Positions 1 through 9,069 are shown, counted from the first letter of the stretch. The stretch is DNA of 16,145 bases from JAVJSD01 sp040219575 (GCA_040219575.1 JAVJSD010000052.1:1-16145), one strand, 5' to 3'. Made by a program: numbers and translations. The notes: generated by a model from the sequence alone, not told the origin.

Positions 1-433
1 GAATCGGCGGGACGATTCCCCCGCGATCGACCTCCACCCAGCGCACTCCCGGAACCTCCCTGACTAGCGCGAGCACGGACGTGTCGTCCGGGATAAACAC
101 ATCGGCAAACTGCTCGAACCGCGTGATGATCGTCGCGTCCTCGAAGTCGAAGTCGCGGCAGGACTCCGCGTCGTCAAATTCGATGTGCAAAACGGCGTAC
201 AGCCGGTTGTCTTGTTCGACAACTGACGCCCGCTGCCGCAACTCCGACGTCGCTTCGCCCGCCTGCAACGCCTCGACAAACTTCAGGTCACCTGGGGCAT
301 ACTTCCCTCGAAACGCCTTGACCGGCTTTACTTCGCCCAACGCCAATTTGGCGGGGTCTAGCGTCTGCGCCGAGGCGGCGCAAATGGACAATGTCAGCGT
401 GAGTAGACCGCTCAAGATTCTGATGGATCGCAT
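1..433 (-). CDS. Exported protein, N-terminal fragment, possibly with an I9-like protease propeptide
   Basis: An open frame runs from ATG at 433 to the left edge, giving 144 residues with no stop, so the gene is cut by the window. Residues 1-22 form a clear signal peptide: RSIR at the start, a Leu/Thr-rich hydrophobic core, then AASA before Gln23. No lipobox is present, so the mature protein should be released beyond the inner membrane. Residues about 80-138 (LYAVLHIEF, then ITRFEQF, then LVREVPGVRWVEVD) follow the strand-helix-strand pattern of inhibitor I9 propeptides of subtilisin-like (S8) proteases. This is a weak resemblance and the catalytic part, if any, is outside the window. An in-frame ATG at 505 would add 24 polar residues ahead of the signal peptide and lacks a ribosome site, so 433 is preferred. 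The gene follows the kinase gene after 237 bases on the same strand. Confidence 0.7.
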   Translation of the reverse strand, partial: MRSIRILSGLLTLTLSICAASAQTLDPAKLALGEVKPVKAFRGKYAPGDLKFVEALQAGEATSELRQRASVVEQDNRLYAVLHIEFDDAESCRDFDFEDATIITRFEQFADVFIPDDTSVLALVREVPGVRWVEVDRGGIVPPI

Positions 434-443
434 GAGAAAAGTA

Positions 444-447
444 CCTC
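444..447 (-). promoter_or_regulatory. Ribosome binding site for the left-edge exported protein
   Basis: Read on the minus strand this is GAGG, ten bases before the ATG at 433. It is short and slightly distant, but it supports 433 over the in-frame ATG at 505, which has no purine-rich site before it. Confidence 0.4.
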
Positions 448-523
448 GACTGGAAGAAGTGAGAAGCAACCGCGCAGCATCAAGACTGTGTTCTTTTCGA
501 TCCATGAAGAACGACGAACGCCG

Positions 524-553
524 AATATAGGCCGCCGAGGTGCGAGCCGTCCA
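524..553 (-). promoter_or_regulatory. Candidate sigma-70-like promoter for the left-edge gene
   Basis: On the minus strand TGGACG (548-553) is followed after 18 bases by TATATT (524-529), matching the -35 and -10 consensus at four and five of six positions. Transcription would start near 517, leaving a leader of about 85 bases before the ATG at 433. The position, in the longest gap of the window, fits a separate promoter for the last gene. Planctomycete promoters often diverge from this consensus, so this is only a candidate. Confidence 0.25.
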
Positions 554-670
554 CCTTTGAGGGGTATGAGAAGCCCGTGAATGGGAAGAGCCCATTGGCG
601 ACAGATCCGCGTAGATCCTCCGATTCTTCGCGCTTGTGCCGCGCAGGTCCTCAGCATTGAAGGAGTCAAC

Positions 671-3600
671 TCATGGAGCCATTGAGTCCTCCGTTTTACC
701 GTTGATCAATTGTTGCGCCTCATGATCCAGATACTCCAAGCGGAGACGCTCCATCCAGTTCTTGGGTGGAGCGTCGTCGGGACCAAGGGTCGCTTTGCTC
801 AGCCAATTCCTGGCAGACTGCTCGTCGCCCTGTTGATAGGCCGTCATGGCTCGAAAGTAGTTCAACCACCTGGTCTCGTCCGAGCCCTGCAGATTGCTCG
901 CTTTCCGCAATTCTTCCGAGGCGTTTTCGTAGTCGCCGGCTCGATAGTAGGCGGCGCCGAGGGTCTCACGGTAGTACTTGTCTTGCTCGTTGGACTCGAC
1001 CGCCTTGGCGGCCCACTTAACCAGCCAATCAACCGATTCGGGTTGAGGATCGAGCGCCATCGCGTAGGCGACTTGATCGGCGATTTCCGCCGACGGGTCG
1101 TCGGTGAAGTGCTGTCGCATCTCGTCGCCCGCCCGTCGAAATTCGTCGAGCCCGAATTCGCCGAGCCTCGCAAAAGCGCACTGTGCCCAGTAGGTGACGG
1201 TTTGCGGCGAGAGCCGTTTGGCTGCTGCAAGGTCGTCGCTCGCCGCAGTCCACTCGCCGCGCGATCCATAAAGACTGGCTCTCGCGGCCAGAAAACGTGG
1301 ATCGACGCTTTCCCCGCTGTCGGCGATGCAACGTGACAGCTTCTCCAGCGCTTCGTCGCTTCTTTCGAGCGACCCGAGCGCCACCCCCATCCAGCCGCGC
1401 CACTCGGGATTGTCCGGCTCCAGGCGAGTCAGCGTTTCGAGATGGAACAGGGCTGTACTGGTGCGATTGCGATACCAGGCGAGTCGGGATCGATTGATGT
1501 GCCAGGCAACGGAATCGTTCCCATGTTCGCCGGCCGGATGATCGAACACCGCGCGCGAGTCTTGAATCGCCCCAGCCCGCTGAAGCCATTCCTCGGGCGT
1601 CAGCTGCGCGAGCCGATTGCGGTTTTTCAATTGCGCGCCGCTGCGAAATTCGACCCAACTCTTGATCAGGCGGGGCTCGTCGGGAACGGGTTCAATTGAG
1701 CGTTGTACGCGGGCGGCGCCGGTTGCGTAAACGAAACATTGATTCCTCCCATCCGGGCTGAAAACGACGGATTCGATTTTGGCCTGGTGCTCTGTTGTGG
1801 GTTGCGAACGCGAATTGGATTCCCGCAGCCTGAACGCCTCGGAATTGCCGTCAGACTCCTGTAATTTTTGCACCTCCAGAGGAAAACCGGTGACGACATC
1901 CCATTCACGACTCAGAAGCCCTGATTCGTTCGCCGTGATCAGCGTGGCGCCATCTGGGTTAAGCCACGCCGTCTTCGCGTCTTCGTCGGCGAATTGGGTA
2001 ATCATGGAGAGATCGGCCGTGCGCCAGACCCGCACGATGCTGCGTTCGGGGCCCGCTCTTTGAATCGTGACGAGCCGTGAACCGTCATCGCTGAACGCCA
2101 CGAAATCGACACGCCCGTCGTTTAGCGGAGTGGAGGCGATGACGGCAAGATCTTGCGTGTTTCTGACGTTGGCGACACCTGTATCGAGGTTGTAATTGAA
2201 CAGGAAACGCCCACACGAGCTGACAATCGGCGCAGAGAAGATGGCGGTGTCCGCCGTGCGTGTTTCCGATTCGGGATTCCAGGCGACGAGGGTTTTGGCT
2301 TCGTAGAAATCGTCCCGATCGCAATAGTAGAGAATGGCGCCGTCGGCGCCGAATCCGCAAACTTCTTCCAGGGAATCGTGGCTGCTGTAAGATACGCCGA
2401 TCTGGCGGCCGGTTTTCAGATCCCAGCGGCGGACGGCCACGCGCTTCTCCGGATCCTCACCTTCGGAAGTTGTTTCCTCTTCAAGCGTGATGGTCGTCAG
2501 GGTAGCGGCAGCTTCGTCGCTGAAGTGAACGTGCGAGGGACGTTGGGAATGTGAAAGCGACCCGCATAGCAATTCGCCGCTGGAAACGTCCCACGCACGC
2601 ACGGAGTTGTCTTCGCACACGGTCGCCAGCAGCGCGTCGTCCTCGCTGAAATGGATCGCCCGCACGGGGCGCGGATGGGGCCACATCTCGCCGACCGGTT
2701 GGCGCGTTTCCGAATCGTAGATTTGAAGTCCTGCACCCAATCCGGCCGCTAACCGGTCTCCCCGGTGGTTGAACTGTGCGCACCAGACGTCTCGCTCCCA
2801 ACGCAGCAGGTCGCCTCTGGCCAGCGAAACGGCAGTCCTGTGAACAACAGGCGCGCCGTCCTTCTCCAGAACGAAATAACGCGAGTCAGGACTAAAGCTG
2901 CGGTAGGTGGGCGAGCCTTCCAAGCCGTCGATCATCGGCACGCCGTAGCTCGCGTGCAGTGTGGCGATCTCCTCGCTGCTGGCTGTGAGCAGGAACTCTC
3001 CGTCCGGCGACAGTTTGTAGTCTCCGTAGCCAATTAATATACTAGTGTTTCCATTCTGCCGTCCCGTGAATGGATCGAAGATCTTGATGCCGTTGTCCTC
3101 GTCAACGGTGATCAAGTGCCCTGAGGCGGCAAACGCCAGATGATCGACGTCGGCGTCGGTGTCGATCACCACACCCGATCTTTTCCCGGTCTCCACGTTC
3201 CACACGTGAACCGTGCCGTCCTCGCATCCCGTGGCGACGTATTGTTCATTCGCGCTCAACGCCATCGATTCGATTTCGGAATCGTGCCAGATTGGCTCCG
3301 CGAGTGGTCGGCCCGTCTCCAGATCGTGAACGACGACCGCATGGTCACCTGCCCCGATGAAATACGGACGGCTCTTGGGCAAGTAGTGGTGTCGGAGGCG
3401 GGAGTACGACTCGATCCGTAAATCGCGGTCGGTGCTCCCATTCGACGCCACCTTCCAATAACTCACGTGTTTACCGACGCGAGCGAGTAAAGACTCGCCG
3501 TCCGGGCCGAATTCAATCGACGAGACGGCGCCCGAGAGTTTTACGTTTCCACCGACCAGGTTGCCGGAGGCAATTTCCCAGACATGCACGGAACCATCGT

Positions 3601-6600
3601 CGCATGCGGCACAGAATCGTTCGCCATCGGGGCTGAAGGCGAGATCGGAGACATTTGCGATGGTCCTCAGCGTCCGACCGATCGGCTCACCCGTTTCCAA
3701 ATCCAGAAGGCGTATCTCCTTGCCGTCGTGCAACGCGACGAAACGGTTTTCGGGACTGAATTCAGGAGAAGTAAAGGCATTTTCCGAGGAATGGAAACTC
3801 CCCAACAGCTGCGACGTTTCCACATTCCACAGCGTTGCCTTGCCGTCACGAGCCTGGAATAAGGTCTTGCCGCTGGGCCCCAGCGCCAGCGTGCTGTAGT
3901 TGGGGAAGACGAGGGCCTCGCCCTTGAATTCGAGCGAACTGGCATCCGCAAATCGCACTCGATCGTTGTCCAAATTCAACTCCTCTTTCACCAGGAGCGT
4001 CTTGTGATCGGGATCGAGTTCGATACTGGGGTATTCAAGTCCGGCGCTGGTTGCCTCGCCGATGCGGGATTGCGTTTTCGTGTTCCACAGTTGGAGTTGG
4101 TCGTCATCCTGCAGGACCAGAACGGTTTCGCCGTTGTCCACGAATAGCGCGGAGTCGATGGCTGACTCGCCAAGATCCCAATCGGAGATTTTCTCTGGAG
4201 TCTCCAGCGAGACGTGCCAAACGGCGAGTTTGCGACTGCCGACCACGAGCAGGTTCGCGCCATCCTTGGAGAACGAGATGTCGTCGACATTAAAGTCGTG
4301 ATCCAACTGGAGCAATCGTCTAGCGCTTGATCCGTCCCATAATGCAACATAGTTGTCGCCGGTTCTAGTGTCCTCGAAGGACGCAACGATCCTCCCGTTG
4401 GGACTCCAACGGTACTGGAATTCCCACGGTATTTCCGCGTAGCCTGGATGCCAGATCGCCGTCGTGCTTCGTTCTCCCGTCGCGACGTCCCACAACCAAG
4501 CTCGCTCCGTCTCGTCGAGAACGAGCACTTGCTTGCCATTCGGGTTGAAGGCCGCTTCCTTGACCGCTACGATCGACGATCCAAATAATGGACCGAGGAG
4601 CCGTCGCCCCGACTCGATGTTCCAGGCAAGAGCCCGGCGACCGTAGTCGTCTTTGCTGTTGCTCGTAATCAGGACGATCACATCGTCGTCAGCGCCGAAC
4701 TGCAAGTCATGAATATCCTGGGGCTGGAGGTGCGTCGGATCCGCGAACACCACCGCGTCTTCCAGCGGCGAACCGACGGGCGATCCGGACGGGTAGCGCC
4801 ATATGTTGACATTCCCCACGACGTCGACGGTGGCGAGCAGGGAGCCGTCGGAACTGAAGCAGTATTTCGAAGTCAACGGATAGTCGTGCCGAATCGCACC
4901 AAGCCGCCTGTGCGATTCCAGGTCCCAGATGTGGCCGGCGGAACCTGTAGCGGTGAGAACGGTCTTTTCCTGCGGTCCCAGGCTGGCGAACAGGATGTCG
5001 TCGTCGTGCTCCAGCGGCGGCACAGCCGCGTCTCCCGATTCGACGTTCCAGATGCGGACTTTTGAATCGTAGCCGCTCGCCGTCAGCAGCAGTTTCCCAT
5101 CGCGGCTGAAGCTGGTGAATCGCTGGTCGATTCCCGCCGGCCAGACGTGTTGAAGTTCGCATGGCTCCGCATCGTCGTCGGAGATCGACTGGACCGTGAT
5201 GGTACGATGCGATTCGGATAGCGTGGCGGTGTGATCGCCCGCCTCAGAAACATACACTAGTGGTTCGATAGTTCCCGTGCGCGCGTCCCACGACAGCCGC
5301 TCGTGCAAGCAATCAATGAGCAACTGGGAGCGATCTTCGAGATACTCCAGTCGATAGCTTTGGGAGGGCAGAGCGATATGGGCGACTTCCCACTGGGGGG
5401 GCGACAAGTTCCAGACGTTCACCGTTCCCTCTTCGTCGCCCGCGGCGAGGACTTTCCCGTTCGCGCTCAACGTAATCGCCGAAAGGGTGCCCGCGAGGTT
5501 GAACTCCGGTCCGATTTGCACTCCGTTCGAGGCCAGGAAGACTCGGGCGACGGAGGACTCGTCGCCGGACGCTTCCGTCGTGAAGAAGTGGCCGCCGGAC
5601 TGGCTCAACCCACACTCTCCCGATTTGCCGTTGCAGGCGATCTCGCGGATCACCTCTCCGGTGGAGATGTTCCAAAGCCGGACTGTCTGCTCCTGCCGCG
5701 TGAGCAACCGCATTGAATCGGGATGCACGTGTCGCACCTCTTGTTCTTCTTCAAGAGTGACGCGCGGGTGCGAACGCTCATCTTCGAGATCTATGAATCG
5801 CCAGCCGTGCGAATCGTGCAGGAGCACACCGGCGCCATCGGAAGTGAACCGCAGTGTCGACCCTTCAACGTCGTCGATGGTTGGGCCGGTCGGCGAACCA
5901 TCGACAACGTTGAAAAATCTAAGCCGTGCATCGTCTAGGGTGGCGAGTGTCGCGGTATTCGGTCGGAGGAGGTAGTCGCGCACGCGGCCGTCGTGTTCGA
6001 TCACGTCGCCGACGGGGCTGGCCGTCCGCGTGTCCCAAACCTGAATCGCATCGGCGCTGATCCGAGTGATGAGCCGCTCATCGTCGGAACTGATGTATGC
6101 GTCGGCTTCATTGCCGACGTGCGGTACGGCTTCACCAACGGCCGCGCCGGTATTTGCATCCCACAGTTTCACCGTGTCGTCGTCACCGTTCCAGGGCGAT
6201 ATGGTTAGGAGCAAGTCGCCGCGCGGTGAGAACCTTACACTCGGCGTGGCCTCAGGAATTCTACGTTGGTAATAGATAGGTTCCTCGTCGCCGTGCCACA
6301 GCGTCGAGCCCACAGGCGTTCCGAGCGACGGATCCCAGAGACGTACGGAACCATCGACCTGAACGGAGGCAAGCCGTTCGCCGTTGGGACTCCAAAACAC
6401 CTCTTTGACAGGAACTGAAGTGAGATGCTGAATCGTTTTGCCGATCGGTAGCCCTGTATCAAGCCGCCAGACGCGCAAGGTTCCATCGGATTCGGTGGCG
6501 ACGTAACGTCCGTCTGGACTGAACTGCTCCACGTCGGTGTCGCCATCCTCGAGAAACTGCAGCGGCATGGCGTCACTCCAGGCCGCCAATAGCCGGCGCG

Positions 6601-9055
6601 TGCTGACGTTCAGCGGACCGTCAGCAGGCGCCGTTTTGTGCGCTTGCTGCAGAAGGTGTAGCCCCATCTCCAGATTGCCCGCCTGGATTTCATACCTGGT
6701 CCGCTCCACAAGGCTGGCGGCGGCCAACCTCTTCGTTTCGCCTTCGCGCAGTAACGCTTCCTGTTCCTGCTGGATCGCAGCCGCGGCTTGAAACTCGGCT
6801 TGCGCTTTGCGGACGAGGGCGTCCTGTTCCTTTTGTCGCGACTGTTTCAATTCGACAAACGCCTGCTGCGTTTGATCGCGGGCGGCTTCTGCGCTCCGCC
6901 ACAGAAATGTAAAGGCGCCGCCGACAAGCAGCAGAATCACGGCCAGCCCCGCGAGCACGAGCGTGGCGGAGCGTTCAGGATGGCGGGCGATCCAGCGCAG
7001 CCGCCGCTCGAGGCCGCTCGGTGGGCGCGCGATAACCGGGTCGCCGGCCAGGAAGCGATCGAGATCGTTCGCAAGTGCAGCCGCCGTGTCATATCGGTCG
7101 TCGGCCCGCTTCTCTAGGCACTTGTGTACGATCGCTTCGAGATCTTTCGAGGCTCCGGGATGGTGCTTGCGGATCGGCTGGGGGTCTTGCCGCTGGATGC
7201 GCTCCATCAACTCGGGCGTGGGCGTTTCGGCGGTTGCGCCGTACAGCGGCTGGAGGGTTAGCATTTCCCAAAGCGTAGCGCCCAGGCTGTAAATGTCCGT
7301 ACGACAATCCAGTTCGCCGACCGACAGAACCTGCTGCGGGCTTGCATAGCGCAGTGTGCCCACGAATTGCCGCGTTCGAGTCAGACGCCCCTCGTCGGCG
7401 TCGGCAAGCTGGGCCAAGCCGAGGTCCATCAAGACTGCTTGCCTGCCGTTCTCGGTGACCATGATGTTGCCGGGCTTGATGTCGCGGTGGACGACGCCAG
7501 CTTGATGCAAGGAGTGAGCCGCGCGGGTCGCCTGCGAGACAAGTTCGACCACCTGACGAACGTAGTCCGACCGCACATGCACCGATGCTTGCTCCGCGGG
7601 AGCGGCAACTTTCGCAAAGACGGCGCCGCCGGCCGGAAGCTCTGTAACGTTGCTAAGCGGTTTTTCGCTGCTGCGTGCCTGCTGGCAGACGGTGCTCAGC
7701 GCGTTCTTCCACGTATCGGCGTCCAGGCTTTCGACGCTGTCGTGGGTCGTCTGCAAGTAATCGCAGACGGTGGAAAGCGGCGCACCTTCAACCAATTCCA
7801 TGGCATAGAACCAATGCTCGCCTTCGGCCCCAGCCGAGAACACTTTGACCAGGTTCGAGTGTTCGACCCGCCCCAGGGCGCGAATCTCCCGATGAAAGCG
7901 GGCCTCGGTTCGTTCGTCGCCGGTCTGCAGCAGTCGCTTTAGCGCGACTTGGCGCCGCAGCGACGGCTGCCATGCCCGGTAGACGACCCCCATGCCGCCG
8001 CGGCCAAGTTCGCTGAGCAGTTCGAACTCGCCTAGCCGTTGTGCTCCTTCGAACGGCGATGACGCCTCGGCCGGCTCCTCGGCCTGCGACGCTATCTCCC
8101 AGTCGGAGAGCTGCGACTCGGCTACATCTATTTTCAGCACGTGCGCCAGCAGTTGGCGATGCTCACCTCCCAGATCGGCCGCCTCGCGACGCCGGCCGCT
8201 GGTGTAGCATAGGTATTCGGCTTTCTTCTTTCCCACTCGTGCGTTGAGGAAGAAGCTCTCTTCGCTTTCGGCGTCGAACCAGAACAGGGGGTGAAGCGAA
8301 ACGAGATTGTCGCCCGGGCCCGCTAGGTGCACGCGGTCGCCGTCGGGAAGCCGGTCGGCAGCTTCTCGCGGCAGCTCCAGCGTTTCCAGCCGCTGCCGGA
8401 CCTCACCCATCAACTCATACCGCTGCACCAGCCAACTGCCGCCGCGCTGGCGAACGTCGGCCACTTGCACCAGCGTCCGCCCGGCCAACACGTCGATGCG
8501 GTCGAATGTCTCACGAAAACCGAGCAGCAGCGCGCCGGCCATCCGCTCATGTTGCTCATCGGTCTGAGCCCCAACCACGCCGTGCCCCAGCGACTTGTTG
8601 CGATACCGCACCAGCAGGTCGAACAGGTCGCTGTAGCGGACCGTGGCCCGCGCGCCCTTCGACTCGAGCAAGGCTTCGCGCAGCGCCGCCTCCAGACCGG
8701 CGGCCCGAGGCGCGTTGTCATGTCGGGCGGCGAGTTGCTCGTTGAGCTGCGCGTAGGAGGGGTCTTTGTCGGCGAGCTTGCGCGCCAATTCACGTGTGAA
8801 CTGCCACCAATGTCCGAGCGAGGGTCGGGCAAGGTGCTTGAGTGTCTCGCGGAGCCCCGTGTCGCCGGCGTCAAGTTCGGCGTACTGCACGATCGCCGCC
8901 GAGGCGAGCAGCTTCAGCGCCGCCTCCCAGGCGTAAAACGCGCCCAGATGCCGATCGAGCGCTGTCTTCCCATTGGCCACGCGCAGCACTTGCTGCGCAA
9001 GCGGCAACGGCAACCTGCCGCGCGACGACGTATCGTTCGACCAGATTTCGCTCAC
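671..9055 (-). CDS. Giant membrane Ser/Thr protein kinase: HEPN-like, beta-rich domain, kinase, TM, coiled coil, WD40 array, TPR
   Basis: A 2794-residue protein with a GTG start and TGA stop. Residues 20-200 are helical and end in RNKSLGH (152-158), an R-x5-H motif of HEPN type. Residues 203-310 are beta-rich and unassigned. The kinase spans 341-670: glycine loop GRGGMGVVYR (351-360), Lys373, Glu390, HRDIKPGN (523-530) and D544 in DLG rather than DFG. The APE motif reads SPQ, and there is an insert of about 60 residues (432-495) after the hinge. It should phosphorylate proteins on Ser/Thr in the cytoplasm. One transmembrane helix lies at 698-719 after an Arg-rich stretch, so what follows should be outside the inner membrane: a coiled coil (722-785), about 35 WD40-like repeats (835-2455), and TPR-like helices (2526-2794). 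Kinase-TM-WD40-TPR giants are known in planctomycetes. The gene lies 79 bases after the HEAT-TPR-CHAT gene, probably in the same operon. Confidence 0.93.
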   Translation of the reverse strand: MSEIWSNDTSSRGRLPLPLAQQVLRVANGKTALDRHLGAFYAWEAALKLLASAAIVQYAELDAGDTGLRETLKHLARPSLGHWWQFTRELARKLADKDPSYAQLNEQLAARHDNAPRAAGLEAALREALLESKGARATVRYSDLFDLLVRYRNKSLGHGVVGAQTDEQHERMAGALLLGFRETFDRIDVLAGRTLVQVADVRQRGGSWLVQRYELMGEVRQRLETLELPREAADRLPDGDRVHLAGPGDNLVSLHPLFWFDAESEESFFLNARVGKKKAEYLCYTSGRRREAADLGGEHRQLLAHVLKIDVAESQLSDWEIASQAEEPAEASSPFEGAQRLGEFELLSELGRGGMGVVYRAWQPSLRRQVALKRLLQTGDERTEARFHREIRALGRVEHSNLVKVFSAGAEGEHWFYAMELVEGAPLSTVCDYLQTTHDSVESLDADTWKNALSTVCQQARSSEKPLSNVTELPAGGAVFAKVAAPAEQASVHVRSDYVRQVVELVSQATRAAHSLHQAGVVHRDIKPGNIMVTENGRQAVLMDLGLAQLADADEGRLTRTRQFVGTLRYASPQQVLSVGELDCRTDIYSLGATLWEMLTLQPLYGATAETPTPELMERIQRQDPQPIRKHHPGASKDLEAIVHKCLEKRADDRYDTAAALANDLDRFLAGDPVIARPPSGLERRLRWIARHPERSATLVLAGLAVILLLVGGAFTFLWRSAEAARDQTQQAFVELKQSRQKEQDALVRKAQAEFQAAAAIQQEQEALLREGETKRLAAASLVERTRYEIQAGNLEMGLHLLQQAHKTAPADGPLNVSTRRLLAAWSDAMPLQFLEDGDTDVEQFSPDGRYVATESDGTLRVWRLDTGLPIGKTIQHLTSVPVKEVFWSPNGERLASVQVDGSVRLWDPSLGTPVGSTLWHGDEEPIYYQRRIPEATPSVRFSPRGDLLLTISPWNGDDDTVKLWDANTGAAVGEAVPHVGNEADAYISSDDERLITRISADAIQVWDTRTASPVGDVIEHDGRVRDYLLRPNTATLATLDDARLRFFNVVDGSPTGPTIDDVEGSTLRFTSDGAGVLLHDSHGWRFIDLEDERSHPRVTLEEEQEVRHVHPDSMRLLTRQEQTVRLWNISTGEVIREIACNGKSGECGLSQSGGHFFTTEASGDESSVARVFLASNGVQIGPEFNLAGTLSAITLSANGKVLAAGDEEGTVNVWNLSPPQWEVAHIALPSQSYRLEYLEDRSQLLIDCLHERLSWDARTGTIEPLVYVSEAGDHTATLSESHRTITVQSISDDDAEPCELQHVWPAGIDQRFTSFSRDGKLLLTASGYDSKVRIWNVESGDAAVPPLEHDDDILFASLGPQEKTVLTATGSAGHIWDLESHRRLGAIRHDYPLTSKYCFSSDGSLLATVDVVGNVNIWRYPSGSPVGSPLEDAVVFADPTHLQPQDIHDLQFGADDDVIVLITSNSKDDYGRRALAWNIESGRRLLGPLFGSSIVAVKEAAFNPNGKQVLVLDETERAWLWDVATGERSTTAIWHPGYAEIPWEFQYRWSPNGRIVASFEDTRTGDNYVALWDGSSARRLLQLDHDFNVDDISFSKDGANLLVVGSRKLAVWHVSLETPEKISDWDLGESAIDSALFVDNGETVLVLQDDDQLQLWNTKTQSRIGEATSAGLEYPSIELDPDHKTLLVKEELNLDNDRVRFADASSLEFKGEALVFPNYSTLALGPSGKTLFQARDGKATLWNVETSQLLGSFHSSENAFTSPEFSPENRFVALHDGKEIRLLDLETGEPIGRTLRTIANVSDLAFSPDGERFCAACDDGSVHVWEIASGNLVGGNVKLSGAVSSIEFGPDGESLLARVGKHVSYWKVASNGSTDRDLRIESYSRLRHHYLPKSRPYFIGAGDHAVVVHDLETGRPLAEPIWHDSEIESMALSANEQYVATGCEDGTVHVWNVETGKRSGVVIDTDADVDHLAFAASGHLITVDEDNGIKIFDPFTGRQNGNTSILIGYGDYKLSPDGEFLLTASSEEIATLHASYGVPMIDGLEGSPTYRSFSPDSRYFVLEKDGAPVVHRTAVSLARGDLLRWERDVWCAQFNHRGDRLAAGLGAGLQIYDSETRQPVGEMWPHPRPVRAIHFSEDDALLATVCEDNSVRAWDVSSGELLCGSLSHSQRPSHVHFSDEAAATLTTITLEEETTSEGEDPEKRVAVRRWDLKTGRQIGVSYSSHDSLEEVCGFGADGAILYYCDRDDFYEAKTLVAWNPESETRTADTAIFSAPIVSSCGRFLFNYNLDTGVANVRNTQDLAVIASTPLNDGRVDFVAFSDDGSRLVTIQRAGPERSIVRVWRTADLSMITQFADEDAKTAWLNPDGATLITANESGLLSREWDVVTGFPLEVQKLQESDGNSEAFRLRESNSRSQPTTEHQAKIESVVFSPDGRNQCFVYATGAARVQRSIEPVPDEPRLIKSWVEFRSGAQLKNRNRLAQLTPEEWLQRAGAIQDSRAVFDHPAGEHGNDSVAWHINRSRLAWYRNRTSTALFHLETLTRLEPDNPEWRGWMGVALGSLERSDEALEKLSRCIADSGESVDPRFLAARASLYGSRGEWTAASDDLAAAKRLSPQTVTYWAQCAFARLGEFGLDEFRRAGDEMRQHFTDDPSAEIADQVAYAMALDPQPESVDWLVKWAAKAVESNEQDKYYRETLGAAYYRAGDYENASEELRKASNLQGSDETRWLNYFRAMTAYQQGDEQSARNWLSKATLGPDDAPPKNWMERLRLEYLDHEAQQLINGKTEDSMAP
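1691..6553 (-). repeat. About 35 WD40-like repeats in the kinase
   Basis: Residues about 835-2455 of the kinase repeat a unit of roughly 44 residues with the pattern FSPDG, hydrophobic strand, DG, V-x-V/L-W-(D/N), then TG and a Pro-(I/V)-Gly turn. I count 35 to 37 units by eye, several of them worn (for example those ending without Trp). This is enough for about five seven-bladed propellers. The units differ clearly from each other, so the array is old rather than a recent DNA-level duplication. It follows the transmembrane helix and is expected to be extracytoplasmic, where it could bind partners or ligands. Confidence 0.85.
6899..6964 (-). other. Transmembrane segment of the kinase
   Basis: Residues 698-719 form an uninterrupted hydrophobic helix (LVLAGLAVILLLVGGAF core) between an Arg-rich flank (GLERRLRWIARHPER) and a Glu/Gln/Arg-rich coiled coil. 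The positive-inside rule places the kinase domain in the cytoplasm and the coiled coil, WD40 and TPR parts outside. Confidence 0.85.
8582..8602 (-). other. R-x5-H motif of an HEPN-like domain in the kinase N-terminus
   Basis: Residues 152-158 read RNKSLGH, preceded by a hydrophobic helix (DLFDLLVRY). HEPN RNases carry R-x4-6-H at the end of a helix, often with Asn, Asp or His directly after the Arg, and this motif fits. The upstream region (about 30-110) is rich in helices with no other obvious motif. The fold assignment is inference from this motif and the helical context. Confidence 0.45.
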
Positions 9056-9063
9056 GGGGAAAG

Positions 9064-9069
9064 CTTCCT
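9064..9069 (-). promoter_or_regulatory. Ribosome binding site for the kinase gene
   Basis: Read on the minus strand this is AGGAAG, eight bases before the GTG at 9055. It supports a GTG start for this gene; there is no ATG close by in frame. Confidence 0.55.

Larger units (their letters stand above)
434..670. other. Intergenic region between the kinase gene and the exported-protein gene
   Basis: These 237 bases hold no convincing gene. The open frame at 412-669 on the minus strand begins inside this gap and overlaps the start of the exported-protein gene in another frame, with no family features. Short direct repeats are present (AGATCC twice at about 603-618), but no stem followed by a T-run that would make a clear terminator after the kinase gene. 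A candidate promoter and a ribosome binding site are listed separately. Confidence 0.6.

Noticed and set aside
412..669. 85-residue minus-strand open frame in the gap after the kinase gene
   Set aside because: It overlaps the start of the exported-protein gene in another frame, has no ribosome binding site that I can see, and its sequence has no domain-like pattern.
600..670. Terminator after the kinase gene
   Set aside because: Only short direct repeats are visible; no inverted repeat with a T-run was found.
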